In this document: positions 26,973 through 35,261 of the stretch, in pieces | How the letters are laid out: every line of letters starts with the position of its first letter | Position numbering within the stretch: position 1 is the first letter of the stretch | Origin: Silanimonas sp021297925 | GTDB lineage: Bacteria; Pseudomonadota; Gammaproteobacteria; Xanthomonadales; Xanthomonadaceae | Direction: 5' to 3' | Assembly: GCA_027532825.1 (NCBI GenBank) | Contig: JAPZTL010000001.1 | Span: 1 to 64,000 of the forward strand | Length of the DNA stretch: 64,000 nt | The notes under the pieces: model-generated | Seen by the model: only the letters and a program-made list of their open reading frames with translations | What the model was told of the DNA's origin: nothing | Database searches by the model: none | Translations under genes and position numbers: made by a program

Positions 26973-27371
26973 TCAGCGGAGCAGCACGGTGCTGTGATCG
27001 ACAAGCGTGTCGAGGAACGCCACTCGATCCTGAGTCAGACTCAACCAGCAATCGGCAGCCATCAGGGACGCCGACGTGCCGCCTTCCGGGTCGGCAAGGA
27101 AGCCGCAATGCGCTCTCCGATAAGCGAGCCAAGTCTCCTGAGCCGAGTTCAGCGAAGCGCGACGCACCGGTGAGACCGAACCGACCGCCTTGCTCAGGGT
27201 GGTGGAGAGACGACTATCAGCGCGTTCTTGAGCCTCCCCGATGCAGTCCAGCATCGCCGGGGTGACCCCTGCTGCCCGATCCATGCACGAATCGAACTGC
27301 CGGTCGGATGCGGAAGCGTCGGCGGACAAGAGCAATGCACACACCAGAAGCGATGCAAAGGCGCGGGGCAT
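26973..27371 (-). CDS. LprI-family (lysozyme-inhibitor type, DUF1311) secreted protein
   Basis: 132 residues. A Sec signal peptide is visible (MPRAFASLLVCALLLSADAS, cut after about residue 21). The mature part has the LprI pattern: FDSCMDRAAGVTPAMLDCIG, RLSTTLSKAVGS, QETWLAYRRAHCGFLADPEG, then a final Cys in AADCW. Members bind lysozyme or are of unknown use in the envelope. It is unusual to find an envelope protein as first gene of a possible defence cluster; its stop is 2 bp before the next start. Confidence 0.8.
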   Translation of the reverse strand: MPRAFASLLVCALLLSADASASDRQFDSCMDRAAGVTPAMLDCIGEAQERADSRLSTTLSKAVGSVSPVRRASLNSAQETWLAYRRAHCGFLADPEGGTSASLMAADCWLSLTQDRVAFLDTLVDHSTVLLR

Positions 27372-27533
27372 GATTGATCTCCTCTTGAATGGGAGATCAG
27401 ATGCTGACGTGCTGATGCGACCATTTCCGTCGCACCTTTTGGATGATGGCTTTCTTCCGGCCAGAAGCGATCACTAGGAAAATCTACTGGGCGTATCCGC
27501 ATCACTGCGAGCGCCCGATTACGGCGTATCGGA

Positions 27534-29030
27534 CTAGGGCGCCGCTTGAGGCAAGAAGTGATGCTCAAACGTCTTAAGTAACGAAGCATCGTTCACGGCT
27601 TTGACGCTTGCGCGCAGGGCATCACCTTCTACCACCCTGATTTCAAACTTATTCCCGTTCGCTTGTCGTGTTTTTTCAACTCGATCACGGGCAAGCGCGG
27701 AAAGTGCACCGCTTGTCCAGAGTTCAAACCGCGGCAAAGGCCCAGACCAACCAATTTGCTGAAGATGGTGGCGCACACGCGTGATGCGCGTAGTCAACCA
27801 CAGACCAACTTCCCCATCGTCTACCAGCGCGCCAGGTGCAACCCCCTTGCATTCAATCATCTGCGCCGCAATGCCTTCGTTGAGGTGATAGACATCGACC
27901 TCCGCAATTCCGTCCTCGCCTTTGCAGACCTTGTTTAGCCGTACTTGACCGGCGGCTGATTTACGCACCACCTCAGCTACTAGCAATTCGAAGAAGGCGC
28001 CCCGCATGTTGCCAACGGCACCCTCCAGCTTTCCAAGCTTGGAGAACAGTTGGTCGAACTTCCCCGGATCGACGACCCCTTGTGCGGCTTCCTTGAGCGT
28101 CTGAACTAGGTCACGGAAGCCCTCGGCTATGTCCTTTCCGAAGAGAGATGCTGGAGTGGCAGGTATGATCCCTGCCGATCGCAAGGCCTTGAACGCGTCC
28201 GCGTCATAGCTCTGTGCCACAAAGATGAACATCGTGCGCCCGATGTTTTTCAATGCCTCAATCGATCGCGCCTTGTGTAAGAACGGCTCGACGTGTGCGA
28301 GCTTCGCGTTCTCGATCAACAGCACATCGCACACAACCCATCCGGATTTCACGCCCTTTTCTTTAAGCCGAGTCAAAACGGATGTGAGATAGCTGGGTGC
28401 AGTCAGATCCCAAGCGAATGTGCCAACGCGCGGCATCTCCGCACTCCGCATGCGGACGGTGTCGTAGCTCACCATGGCCAATCGCCTCAGCCACTCCCGA
28501 ATGCTATCGAGCAGAACACTTTCCGCGATAAGGCGCGATCGAGTGGCAGCAGCAAGTCCATCCAAATTCCGCTGGTGATGCTCATACGTCTTCTTGCTCA
28601 TCACGCACATCCCCAACCCGGGCAGCACGTGTTTGACCAAGACATTGGCGTCGACCATGCGGTTCAGCACCGTGAGCGCGGATAGCTGCTTCTTCTGCGC
28701 GATCGGTGCACCGCAAGCGCCCAGAAAGTGTTCGATCGGTACAACCTCGCGGGCTTGGACGGCACCCAACGCCCGGGCGTAGGGCCCGTTAGTCGCCGAG
28801 ATCGCCGCGTAAAGGCGATCCCAGTAGTAAGGCGACGCATATTCGTCTTGGTGATAGAGAAACCTCGCCTTGCGTGCGAAGGGCAAGTACGCCAGACGCT
28901 TGATCTGCGGCGCCCCCCGACTAACTCGCTGCCTCGCCGCCGCCGGCGACATGCCAACCTTGGTCACCAAGTATTCCGTGAGCTGCGTGCTCAGACAGGG
29001 GCCCAAGGTCTTGAGGATGTCAGCCAACAT
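27534..29030 (-). CDS. Hypothetical protein with C-terminal PD-(D/E)XK-like nuclease motif
   Basis: 498 residues from ATG 29030 (MLADILKTLGPCLSTQL); GTG at 29039 is the only alternative nearby. The N-terminal 100 residues look like a winged helix-turn-helix (STQLTEYLVTKVGMSPAAAR). The C-terminal part has DGIAEVDVYHL, then IAAQMIECKGVAPG: a D and an E-x-K spaced as in the PD-(D/E)XK fold, preceded by GAFFELLVAEVV. It is divergent from the Gabija pair across 283 bp and could be a third component, or independent. I cannot name the family. Codon use is similar to the neighbouring island genes. Confidence 0.65.
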   Translation of the reverse strand: MLADILKTLGPCLSTQLTEYLVTKVGMSPAAARQRVSRGAPQIKRLAYLPFARKARFLYHQDEYASPYYWDRLYAAISATNGPYARALGAVQAREVVPIEHFLGACGAPIAQKKQLSALTVLNRMVDANVLVKHVLPGLGMCVMSKKTYEHHQRNLDGLAAATRSRLIAESVLLDSIREWLRRLAMVSYDTVRMRSAEMPRVGTFAWDLTAPSYLTSVLTRLKEKGVKSGWVVCDVLLIENAKLAHVEPFLHKARSIEALKNIGRTMFIFVAQSYDADAFKALRSAGIIPATPASLFGKDIAEGFRDLVQTLKEAAQGVVDPGKFDQLFSKLGKLEGAVGNMRGAFFELLVAEVVRKSAAGQVRLNKVCKGEDGIAEVDVYHLNEGIAAQMIECKGVAPGALVDDGEVGLWLTTRITRVRHHLQQIGWSGPLPRFELWTSGALSALARDRVEKTRQANGNKFEIRVVEGDALRASVKAVNDASLLKTFEHHFLPQAAP

Positions 29031-29313
29031 GCCCAGCACTCATGTCACAGAGCGCTATTTATAACATTCCACTACGTGGGGCGACCGCTTCTTCGCAGAT
29101 GCCCGATCATTTCCTTTTAAATCAGCATGTTACATGTGCCAAAGTGGGACTTTTCAGCCTTTCTGTCACAGTGCTGTTGTTACCCGGAATTCTTGGCCAA
29201 CTACCTGGGGCAGAGAGTGAGGGCCTCGCGATGCGGCGTAGCGTCATCCAGCATGCTCCCTGCGGTCCATCGTAGGCTAGGGCACTTACACACGCGCTAG
29301 GGAACAGCGATGT

Positions 29314-31044
29314 ATGGCAGCACCACAAATCCGACGTCTTGAGCTGACTCGATTCCGCGGGATCGAGTCGTTGGTGTGGTGGCCCTCGCCCGGCGTCAAT
29401 CTGATCCTCGGCGGAGGCGACGTTGGCAAGTCCACGCTTCTGGAGGCCATCGCGCTCTTGTTGTATCCCACGAATGGCTTCGTGCTGAGCGATACGGATT
29501 ACTTTAAGCGCAGAGTGGAGAACGAGCTGCTCATCGAAGCGGTGATGTCCCTTCCCGGCGGCTCGGGGATACACGATCAGGCTTGGACCGCGTGGCCTTG
29601 GGAATGGGATGGGAAGCAAGCGGTGCTCCCCAACCAGGAGGTCGACGGGCCAGTCCGTGATGCGGTATACCGGGTGCGAGTTCGCGGCACCTCGGAATCC
29701 GATCTGGCATACGAAGTGATGCAGCCCGATTGCACCGTGGTCTCATTCCCTACCGCGCTGCGCAGACGCATCGGGCTGGTACGGCTGACGGCCGATGACC
29801 GCAGCGATCGAGACTTGCGCTTGATCCAGGGAGGCGCTTTGGATCGTTTGCTCGATGATCGAGCTCTCCGCGCAAGGCTAAGTAGGCACCTCGCGCAAGA
29901 TGGGCTGCAAGATCAACTGGTCGATAACGCGCGTGCACGCTTGACCGCGCTCGATGTCGACTTGACCAACCGTCACTTGCCGCACGGCTTGGGCTTGGGC
30001 TTTGTTGGCGGACCTGGTGTCTCGATCAACTCGCTGGTCGGGCTGACTTCAGATAAGGATGGTGTCGCCTTGCCGATGACGAGCTGGGGCGCGGGTACGC
30101 GCCGGCTTGCGGCGCTCGCTATCGCCGAAAACTTACAGGACGGTGCGCCGATCATCCTCATTGATGAGATCGAGCGTGGCTTGGAGCCGTATCGCCAAAC
30201 TGCACTCATGCGTAAGCTCAGCGAGCGACCGTCCCAGACAATGGTCACCACCCATAGCGGGTTTGCGATCGCCGCAGCGACGGGGGCCACGCTGTGGTTT
30301 ATGGACGCCGCAGGCAGCATTGGGGAACTTCCTGCCGAAAAGGTGGGCGCCCTTCAAAAAAGCGACCCTGCTGCTCTCTTGTCGCGCCTTACCGTCATTG
30401 CTGAAGGCGTTACGGAAGTCGGCTTTCTCGAAGTACTGCTTGAGCGGCAAGTAGCTCCCGATTGGGGGGCCTTGGGGTTGTACATCGCTGACGGGGGCGG
30501 CAACGATCGGGTCCTGCAACTCTTGGAGGGCTTGTTGTCCGGGGGCGTGCGATTCGCCGCCATGGCCGACCGCGAGGCTGGGGATCCAGCTCCTGAGCGC
30601 TGGGCGCGCGTCCAGCGAGCGTTGGGCGATCGTCTACTCCGCTGGGATGAAGGCAGCCTAGAGTCCAATGTGCTGCCTCTGTTTGGTGTCCAACGCCTAC
30701 AAGCTCTGATCACGGATCCCGACAACCGCAGGACCGGTCAACGCCGGAGATCGTTGATCGATCGTCTCGGACTGGCCCCAGATGCGGACCTTGAGCAGAT
30801 CTCCGTTGCCGCCGGCGATGGCTTGATGCAAGTCGTGGTGGATGCAGCGCTCGGCAAAGTACCTTCGAACATCGTGGACGATGAACGCAGGAAGATGTTC
30901 AAGGGGCACTCTTCGCAATGGTTCAAATCGCACGCCGGCGGGCGTGAGCTTGCGAACAAGGTCTTTGAGCTCGATCTCTGGCCAGGGCTGGAGCCACGCT
31001 TTACGAGTTTTCTCGCCGCTCTGCGCCAGGCGGTCCATGACTGA
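29314..31044 (+). CDS. gajA: GajA-like OLD-family ATPase/TOPRIM endonuclease (Gabija)
   Basis: 576 residues, the usual GajA length (about 578 in Bacillus). The N-terminal ATPase has Walker A NLILGGGDVGKSTLL (about 29-43), the ABC-type signature region SWGAGTRRLAALAIAENL, and Walker B IILIDEIERGLEPYR, then TTHSGFAI. The TOPRIM part begins VIAEGVTEVGFLEVLL (about 360) and continues AMADREAGDP. In Gabija, GajA is a nucleotide-sensing nuclease that cuts phage DNA when nucleotides fall. It is immediately followed, with an 8-bp overlap, by a UvrD-like helicase, as expected. AGGGA precedes the ATG. Strong match by order and size; individual catalytic residues were not aligned. Confidence 0.88.
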   Translation: MAAPQIRRLELTRFRGIESLVWWPSPGVNLILGGGDVGKSTLLEAIALLLYPTNGFVLSDTDYFKRRVENELLIEAVMSLPGGSGIHDQAWTAWPWEWDGKQAVLPNQEVDGPVRDAVYRVRVRGTSESDLAYEVMQPDCTVVSFPTALRRRIGLVRLTADDRSDRDLRLIQGGALDRLLDDRALRARLSRHLAQDGLQDQLVDNARARLTALDVDLTNRHLPHGLGLGFVGGPGVSINSLVGLTSDKDGVALPMTSWGAGTRRLAALAIAENLQDGAPIILIDEIERGLEPYRQTALMRKLSERPSQTMVTTHSGFAIAAATGATLWFMDAAGSIGELPAEKVGALQKSDPAALLSRLTVIAEGVTEVGFLEVLLERQVAPDWGALGLYIADGGGNDRVLQLLEGLLSGGVRFAAMADREAGDPAPERWARVQRALGDRLLRWDEGSLESNVLPLFGVQRLQALITDPDNRRTGQRRRSLIDRLGLAPDADLEQISVAAGDGLMQVVVDAALGKVPSNIVDDERRKMFKGHSSQWFKSHAGGRELANKVFELDLWPGLEPRFTSFLAALRQAVHD

Positions 31045-32554
31045 CTTGGATGTTGCGGCCGCGCTGAAATCCGACGCGCAACTCGTCGTCATCGAAGCAC
31101 CCGCTGGATGTGGCAAGACGTATCAGGCCGCAGACTATGCGCGCTGGCTTGGCGAGCAGTTGCCCATCCAGCGTGCGCTGATCTTGACCCATACACACGC
31201 AGCTTGCGATGTGTTCCGTGCTCGCGCACCGATCGATGCACGAGGCCTGCAGGTATGCACCTTCGATGGGCTCATCACCCAATTAGCCGCGATGTACCAC
31301 CAAAGCCTGAGGCTTCCTCAAGACGTCGGCCGATGGGCCATAGAGCAGCCCGGCGAAGGCTTTGCAGCGTTGGGCGAGCGGGTCAGCCAACTTATGGAGC
31401 GCTCCCACGCGATCCGGAGCGCGGTGGTTTCCCGATATCCCGTGATCATCTGCGACGAACACCAAGATACGAACGCGGCGCAGCACCGCATCGCACTGCA
31501 GCTCCTCGACGCGGGAGCCAAGTTGCGTATTTTCGGAGATCCCCGCCAAGCCATTTATGGAAAGACCAATCCAGAGCGTGCGGCTCATCGTGCGCGCTGG
31601 CAGTCACTGCGCGAGCTAGCGAACCGCTACGAGGAACTGGAGTTCCCGCATCGCTGGACGAATGGGTCTCGTGCCTTGGGAGACTGGGTTCTTGCCGCAC
31701 GGGCGGCGCTTGAGCAAGGAGAGCCGATTGATCTTCGCGGAGATCTACCTCAAGGACTTCGGCTGATTTTGTCTACAAATGTCGGAAATCGCGGCCAGTT
31801 TCGCCTGGATGCAGAGGCGGCAACTGTGCGGACACTCGTGAGGCAATCCAATTCTCTCCTGGTCCTCGCGCCAACACAAGATCTGGTTGCCAACCTACAT
31901 GCCTTCTTCGGCAGGACCATTCGCATTTGGGAAGGGCATTCGCGCGACGCGCTCCGACAGCTATCCCAGAGCTGCGCTGAAAATGCCGGAAATGCGCTAC
32001 TCCTCGCTGGCGCAACGTGCGACTTCATCCATGCTGTGACGACCGGGTTTACTGCGGACCGGAGACAACAGCTTCAGCGCGAGATTTTCGATGGCGCACA
32101 AAGGGCACGCCAAGGCATTCCTGCCGAGATGCAAGCAATCGCTCGATGCATCCTTGAGGCGCCGAATCATGTCGGCGTCGCTCGGGCACTCCAACGACTG
32201 AGGCTCGCGGCCACGCCGCAGGGCGCACTGTCCAGCGTCAAGGTCGACTTTCACAGGGAGCTCCGCGAGGCGTCCCAGCTCGATCAGTTCACGGATCCAA
32301 TCCAAGGACAGATCGAGCTGACACGGCGCAGAACCAGCGCCGGCGCAAGCATGCCGAATCGCGCTATATCTACCATTCACAAAGCCAAGGGCCTAGAGCG
32401 TCGTGACGTCTTGATCATGCCATGCGACGCGAGCACTTTCTCTAGCACCGACTACAAACGATGCGTTGCTTATGTGGCCCTAAGTCGGGCAACACATTCG
32501 TTGACCCTCGTCATGAGTCCCGCGCGTCCACCGCCCATCTTCGTGTTGCATTAG
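31037..32554 (+). CDS. gajB: GajB-like UvrD-family helicase (Gabija)
   Basis: 505 residues from ATG 31037, overlapping gajA by 8 bp; the frame is open further upstream but shadows gajA. Superfamily I motifs: Walker A APAGCGKTYQAADYAR (about 21-36), motif II VIICDEHQDTN, motif III GAKLRIFGDPRQAIYG, motif V ISTIHKAKGLERRDVL and motif VI YVALSRATHSLTLV. Size is near the approximately 494 residues of GajB. GajB senses DNA ends and activates GajA in described systems. No frameshift or missing motif is seen, so the pair looks complete. Confidence 0.88.
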   Translation: MTDLDVAAALKSDAQLVVIEAPAGCGKTYQAADYARWLGEQLPIQRALILTHTHAACDVFRARAPIDARGLQVCTFDGLITQLAAMYHQSLRLPQDVGRWAIEQPGEGFAALGERVSQLMERSHAIRSAVVSRYPVIICDEHQDTNAAQHRIALQLLDAGAKLRIFGDPRQAIYGKTNPERAAHRARWQSLRELANRYEELEFPHRWTNGSRALGDWVLAARAALEQGEPIDLRGDLPQGLRLILSTNVGNRGQFRLDAEAATVRTLVRQSNSLLVLAPTQDLVANLHAFFGRTIRIWEGHSRDALRQLSQSCAENAGNALLLAGATCDFIHAVTTGFTADRRQQLQREIFDGAQRARQGIPAEMQAIARCILEAPNHVGVARALQRLRLAATPQGALSSVKVDFHRELREASQLDQFTDPIQGQIELTRRRTSAGASMPNRAISTIHKAKGLERRDVLIMPCDASTFSSTDYKRCVAYVALSRATHSLTLVMSPARPPPIFVLH

Positions 32555-32614
32555 GCGGCCGACGGACTTGAGCGACGTCGATACCGGAAGGCACCGTTAG
32601 ATATCGATTGGCGT

Positions 32615-32650
32615 GTCCGCTTTGGGTCGCCCTCGGTTGGCCAGAAGCGG
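32615..32650. repeat. Dispersed intergenic repeat, copy 2
   Basis: GTCCGCTTTGGGTCG (32615-32629) followed by GGCCAGAAGCGG (32639-32650). The second piece is identical to the one at 23151. It lies after gajB and before the metallopeptidase gene. Confidence 0.4.
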
Positions 32651-32722
32651 GCCTTATCGGCTCTGGAATTCGAAAGCACCCATGCCGTTCCATTCGCCGG
32701 TCCGAGAGGAGCAAGCACTGCG

Positions 32723-33811
32723 TTAGGGGAATTCAGGCATGGTGTTCTCGGCCTCTGGGCCAAAGTGACCTTTCACCACTTCTGGCCTGAGTGAATCCCA
32801 CATCTCCTTAAGCGCTGCTTCATAGGTTTGCCGGCTTTGACCGACTTCCTTCATGCGCGTCAGGAACTCTGGAAACTGCTCTACATCAAAATAGACCAGC
32901 TGCATGTACAAGCTCGCTGTCACAAAGGCATGGTGCATCACCTTCTCAATGTCGTCCCGGCTTGTTGCCCACGCGAGACACCCCCTGATTTGAGGATGCC
33001 AGAGGGTATTGAGCATCGCCGACATTGCGATTCGCGCTCTGATGTCCGGATCAGGGTGGGAGCCTTTCGCCGACTCTGATATCGGCCCTCGGGTCTCGCC
33101 GTAGAAATGTCGGAACAGGCACGTAACAGCGGCAACAAGCATCCATAGTGAGGAGCGCTCCAGATTTCCTTGATCTTTGACTAGGAGATATCCAATGGCG
33201 TGCACCGAGGCCTCGTGATCGGCCGAAAGCTCGAAGCAGTGCCGGATACAGGCCGCCTCGCCGGCAAGTGGCGCACATTGCGTGTCGTCAACCCAATCTG
33301 TATCCCCGAACGGAAGCGCTCCCCCGATTCGGCTGGCGAAGATTGGTCCGTGATTCTGAAATAGATGCGCCTGCTCGTGGAGAAACACCCAAGCGATTGA
33401 GGAGCTGAGGAATTTCTCGCGCGCCGATTTTGGCCCTAGGCCGATCGGAAGGACTTGCTTTGGGCCTTGACCATAGTCAATGGACGAGAACAGTTCGTCG
33501 TACTTGTCCAGAACCAGGTGAGTTGAGCCGACGAGGTGGAGGAGAGCTGCATCCTTGTAGGCAATGGATGCTAATCCGTACGCGAGATTGATGGTGTGGC
33601 CGTTCGGCCCACGGGTCGAGGCATACGCCTCGAGTTGGTTGCTCGCGATCCAGCTGACGGTCAAGGTCCGAGGCTCCACGTAGCATGGATCTGAAACCAT
33701 AACTCGGACATTTTCCACGACTCGTCGTGCAATTTCATTGATGCTTGGCATCATCGGGGCGAAGAGAGCTTCAGCCTCCTTGCTGTAGAGCCTGCGCGCG
33801 AATTCGTTCAC
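32723..33811 (-). CDS. Putative zinc metallopeptidase (HExxH)
   Basis: 362 residues from GTG 33811 with GAGGA upstream. WVFLHEQAHLFQNH supplies HExxH (about residues 145-149), and 45 residues later FELSADHEASVHAIGYL gives the E(x3)D glutamate ligand pattern of gluzincin peptidases such as the M48 group. No signal peptide or obvious transmembrane segment, so it is probably cytoplasmic. Neighbours are the Gabija pair and a small conserved gene. Metallopeptidases accompany several defence systems as protease effectors, but a link here is only positional. Confidence 0.65.
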   Translation of the reverse strand: MNEFARRLYSKEAEALFAPMMPSINEIARRVVENVRVMVSDPCYVEPRTLTVSWIASNQLEAYASTRGPNGHTINLAYGLASIAYKDAALLHLVGSTHLVLDKYDELFSSIDYGQGPKQVLPIGLGPKSAREKFLSSSIAWVFLHEQAHLFQNHGPIFASRIGGALPFGDTDWVDDTQCAPLAGEAACIRHCFELSADHEASVHAIGYLLVKDQGNLERSSLWMLVAAVTCLFRHFYGETRGPISESAKGSHPDPDIRARIAMSAMLNTLWHPQIRGCLAWATSRDDIEKVMHHAFVTASLYMQLVYFDVEQFPEFLTRMKEVGQSRQTYEAALKEMWDSLRPEVVKGHFGPEAENTMPEFP

Positions 33812-33957
33812 TGACTATCCTCACTGTGCCCTAAGCGCCAAGTGCAATAATGAGGTCTGACTCTACGGCGATTCTTGGTAGCAGCCGATCGAGGGGTTGC
33901 GCGCCAGGGGCGCAATCCGAGCCCTGAGCGAACCGAACCACATCTTGCTGACGGAAG

Positions 33958-33972
33958 GTCCGCATTGGGTCG
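33958..33972. repeat. Dispersed intergenic repeat, copy 3 (partial)
   Basis: GTCCGCATTGGGTCG, 14 of 15 bases as in copy 2; the second element (GGCCAGAAGCGG) is absent. It lies just downstream of the stop at 33981. Confidence 0.35.
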
Positions 33973-33980
33973 AACCGTCC

Positions 33981-34610
33981 TTACGGGCAGCAATCGGAGA
34001 ACTTCTCCTGCGCTCGCCTGACGGCTGAGACTAGATCTTGGCTCCCCGTCGCAACGGCGGCCTGCATGGAGGCGATTACGCAGAGGCCGTTGGAACTGCG
34101 CAACAAGTCTCTGGCGAGCGATAGTGGGAGCCCCTTCTCATGTCTCTTGATCGGATGGAGGCCTGCATGAACAAAGGAGTTCAAGGCGGCCCAAGATTGC
34201 GTCCGGAAGTTCGCGAATGAAACAACCACAGCGGCTGGCGCCTTGCCTTCAAGCGCAGTCAGCATTGCGGCGGCTTGAGGAAGAGCTTTGTCGATTCCCG
34301 CATCTTCAGTCGAAAGATCAGTGGTGAAGACCCTCGTCGAGTCTTCATCCGCGCAGTAGCAAAGCCAGACCGATCGAAGCGTAGCCTCGTACTGCGAACG
34401 CAACACCACGGCAGCCGAAGGGCCAAGCCCTTCAGGGAGCAACGCCCTTACCGCTGCGCCATGCCCCAAGGCCAACGAGGCAGCAATCTGGCAAACGTCG
34501 TATCTGGCTTGGAGTTCATAGGGCGGGAGACTGAAGCCGACCTCCAACTCTATGGCGAGAGCATGTGAGCGGGCCAGGAGGTCTGAGAATTCATCGAGGG
34601 AGTAGCTCAT
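33981..34610 (-). CDS. Conserved hypothetical protein, 209 aa
   Basis: 209 residues from ATG 34610 (MSYSLDEFSDLLARSHALAI). All-helical look: a helix-rich N-terminal half with LASLALGHGAAV-like hydrophobic runs, then VVLRSQYEATLRSVWLCY, and later SFVHAGLHPIKRH, a spacing seen in DUF5677/DUF6988-type proteins (R...E...W, then HxG). These families are common in defence islands but have no assigned activity. No signal peptide. The gene is last before the tRNA-Arg and is separated from it by 314 bp without another gene. Confidence 0.6.
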   Translation of the reverse strand: MSYSLDEFSDLLARSHALAIELEVGFSLPPYELQARYDVCQIAASLALGHGAAVRALLPEGLGPSAAVVLRSQYEATLRSVWLCYCADEDSTRVFTTDLSTEDAGIDKALPQAAAMLTALEGKAPAAVVVSFANFRTQSWAALNSFVHAGLHPIKRHEKGLPLSLARDLLRSSNGLCVIASMQAAVATGSQDLVSAVRRAQEKFSDCCP

Positions 34611-34924
34611 CAGACGAGCGTAGCCGGCGGCCGAAGGTTCGGCTTACTCAGGGCACCGGGATTCAGCCAGCGATGTACTTGAAGGTGTCAGTTCGTATCG
34701 CCTGGGCGAACGATCGCCCGCTTCCCGAAACGACAACGCACACACCACACCGATCGGCCCGTCTAGGAGCACAAGTGCCCAGCGGTCCGACGACCGATCG
34801 GGGACGCGGGCTCGCGGCCGGCTTGGGGCGCGGATCAGACCCTCAGGAGTGCCTTTACTCATCCGGCAAGGACCAAATAGAAAGCTGCGTCCCAGATTCG
34901 TCCCAATTTTGTCCCAGAGGGGAT
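34611..34924. other. Intergenic stretch next to tRNA-Arg with three phased GTCCCA repeats
   Basis: No convincing gene. The heptamer GTCCCA(G/A) occurs three times at 34889, 34900 and 34911, spaced exactly 11 bp, that is one helical turn, and ends 7 bp before the CCA end of tRNA-Arg. Such repeats downstream of a tRNA 3' end fit arm-type integrase binding sites of an element integrated there. The rest of the stretch shows only short inverted repeats without significance. Confidence 0.45.
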
Positions 34925-35001
34925 TGGCGCGCCTGGAGGGATTCGAACCCCCGACCAATGGCTTCGGAAGCCACTACTCTATCCGGCTGAGCTACAGGCG
35001 C
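34925..35001 (-). tRNA. tRNA-Arg (CCG)
   Basis: 77 nt including the encoded CCA (34925-34927). Acceptor GCGCCTG pairs with CAGGCGC, and the discriminator is G. D-arm (TAGCTCAGCCGGATAGAG), the anticodon loop TTCCGAA with anticodon CCG, and T-arm with GGTTCGAATCC are all present and pair. The anticodon stem has one G-U pair. It is the only intact tRNA in the window and marks the probable right boundary of the island. Confidence 0.95.
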
Positions 35002-35090
35002 GTTTTACAAGGACTTTTCCGCTCCGGCCTCCACCTTGTGAGTGAAGTCCGTTGTGCCACTCGACCCGTCTCCGGTAGCCCCTGAGTAGA

Positions 35091-35134
35091 GGCTTCGGAA
35101 GCCGCTACTCTATCCGGCTGAGCTACAGGCGCGT
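35091..35134 (-). pseudogene. 5' half of a second tRNA-Arg, truncated at the anticodon stem-loop
   Basis: 43 of 44 bases match 34960-35003, from the anticodon stem-loop to the tRNA 5' end (35132) plus two bases; the 3' half is missing. The one difference (C for T in the anticodon stem) would mispair with the 3' half of the intact copy, so this half belongs to a different tRNA. Upstream flanks of both copies are also alike but diverged (CGGACCTCTCCGG against AGGACTTTTCCGC). Consistent with an integration junction. Confidence 0.75.
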
Positions 35135-35261
35135 GCCGCACGGACCTCTCCGGTCCGGCCGCGCAGTGTACCCGTTCAACGCGCCCCGGGCGATCCGCCG
35201 CCCGACGCGCACGGGTCGGGCCCGTACGGGGCAGTCGATGGGGTTGCGCCTTCCCCGGGCT

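Noticed and set aside
35091..35134. A second functional tRNA-Arg
   Set aside because: Only the 5' half is present; no 3' half or T-arm follows.
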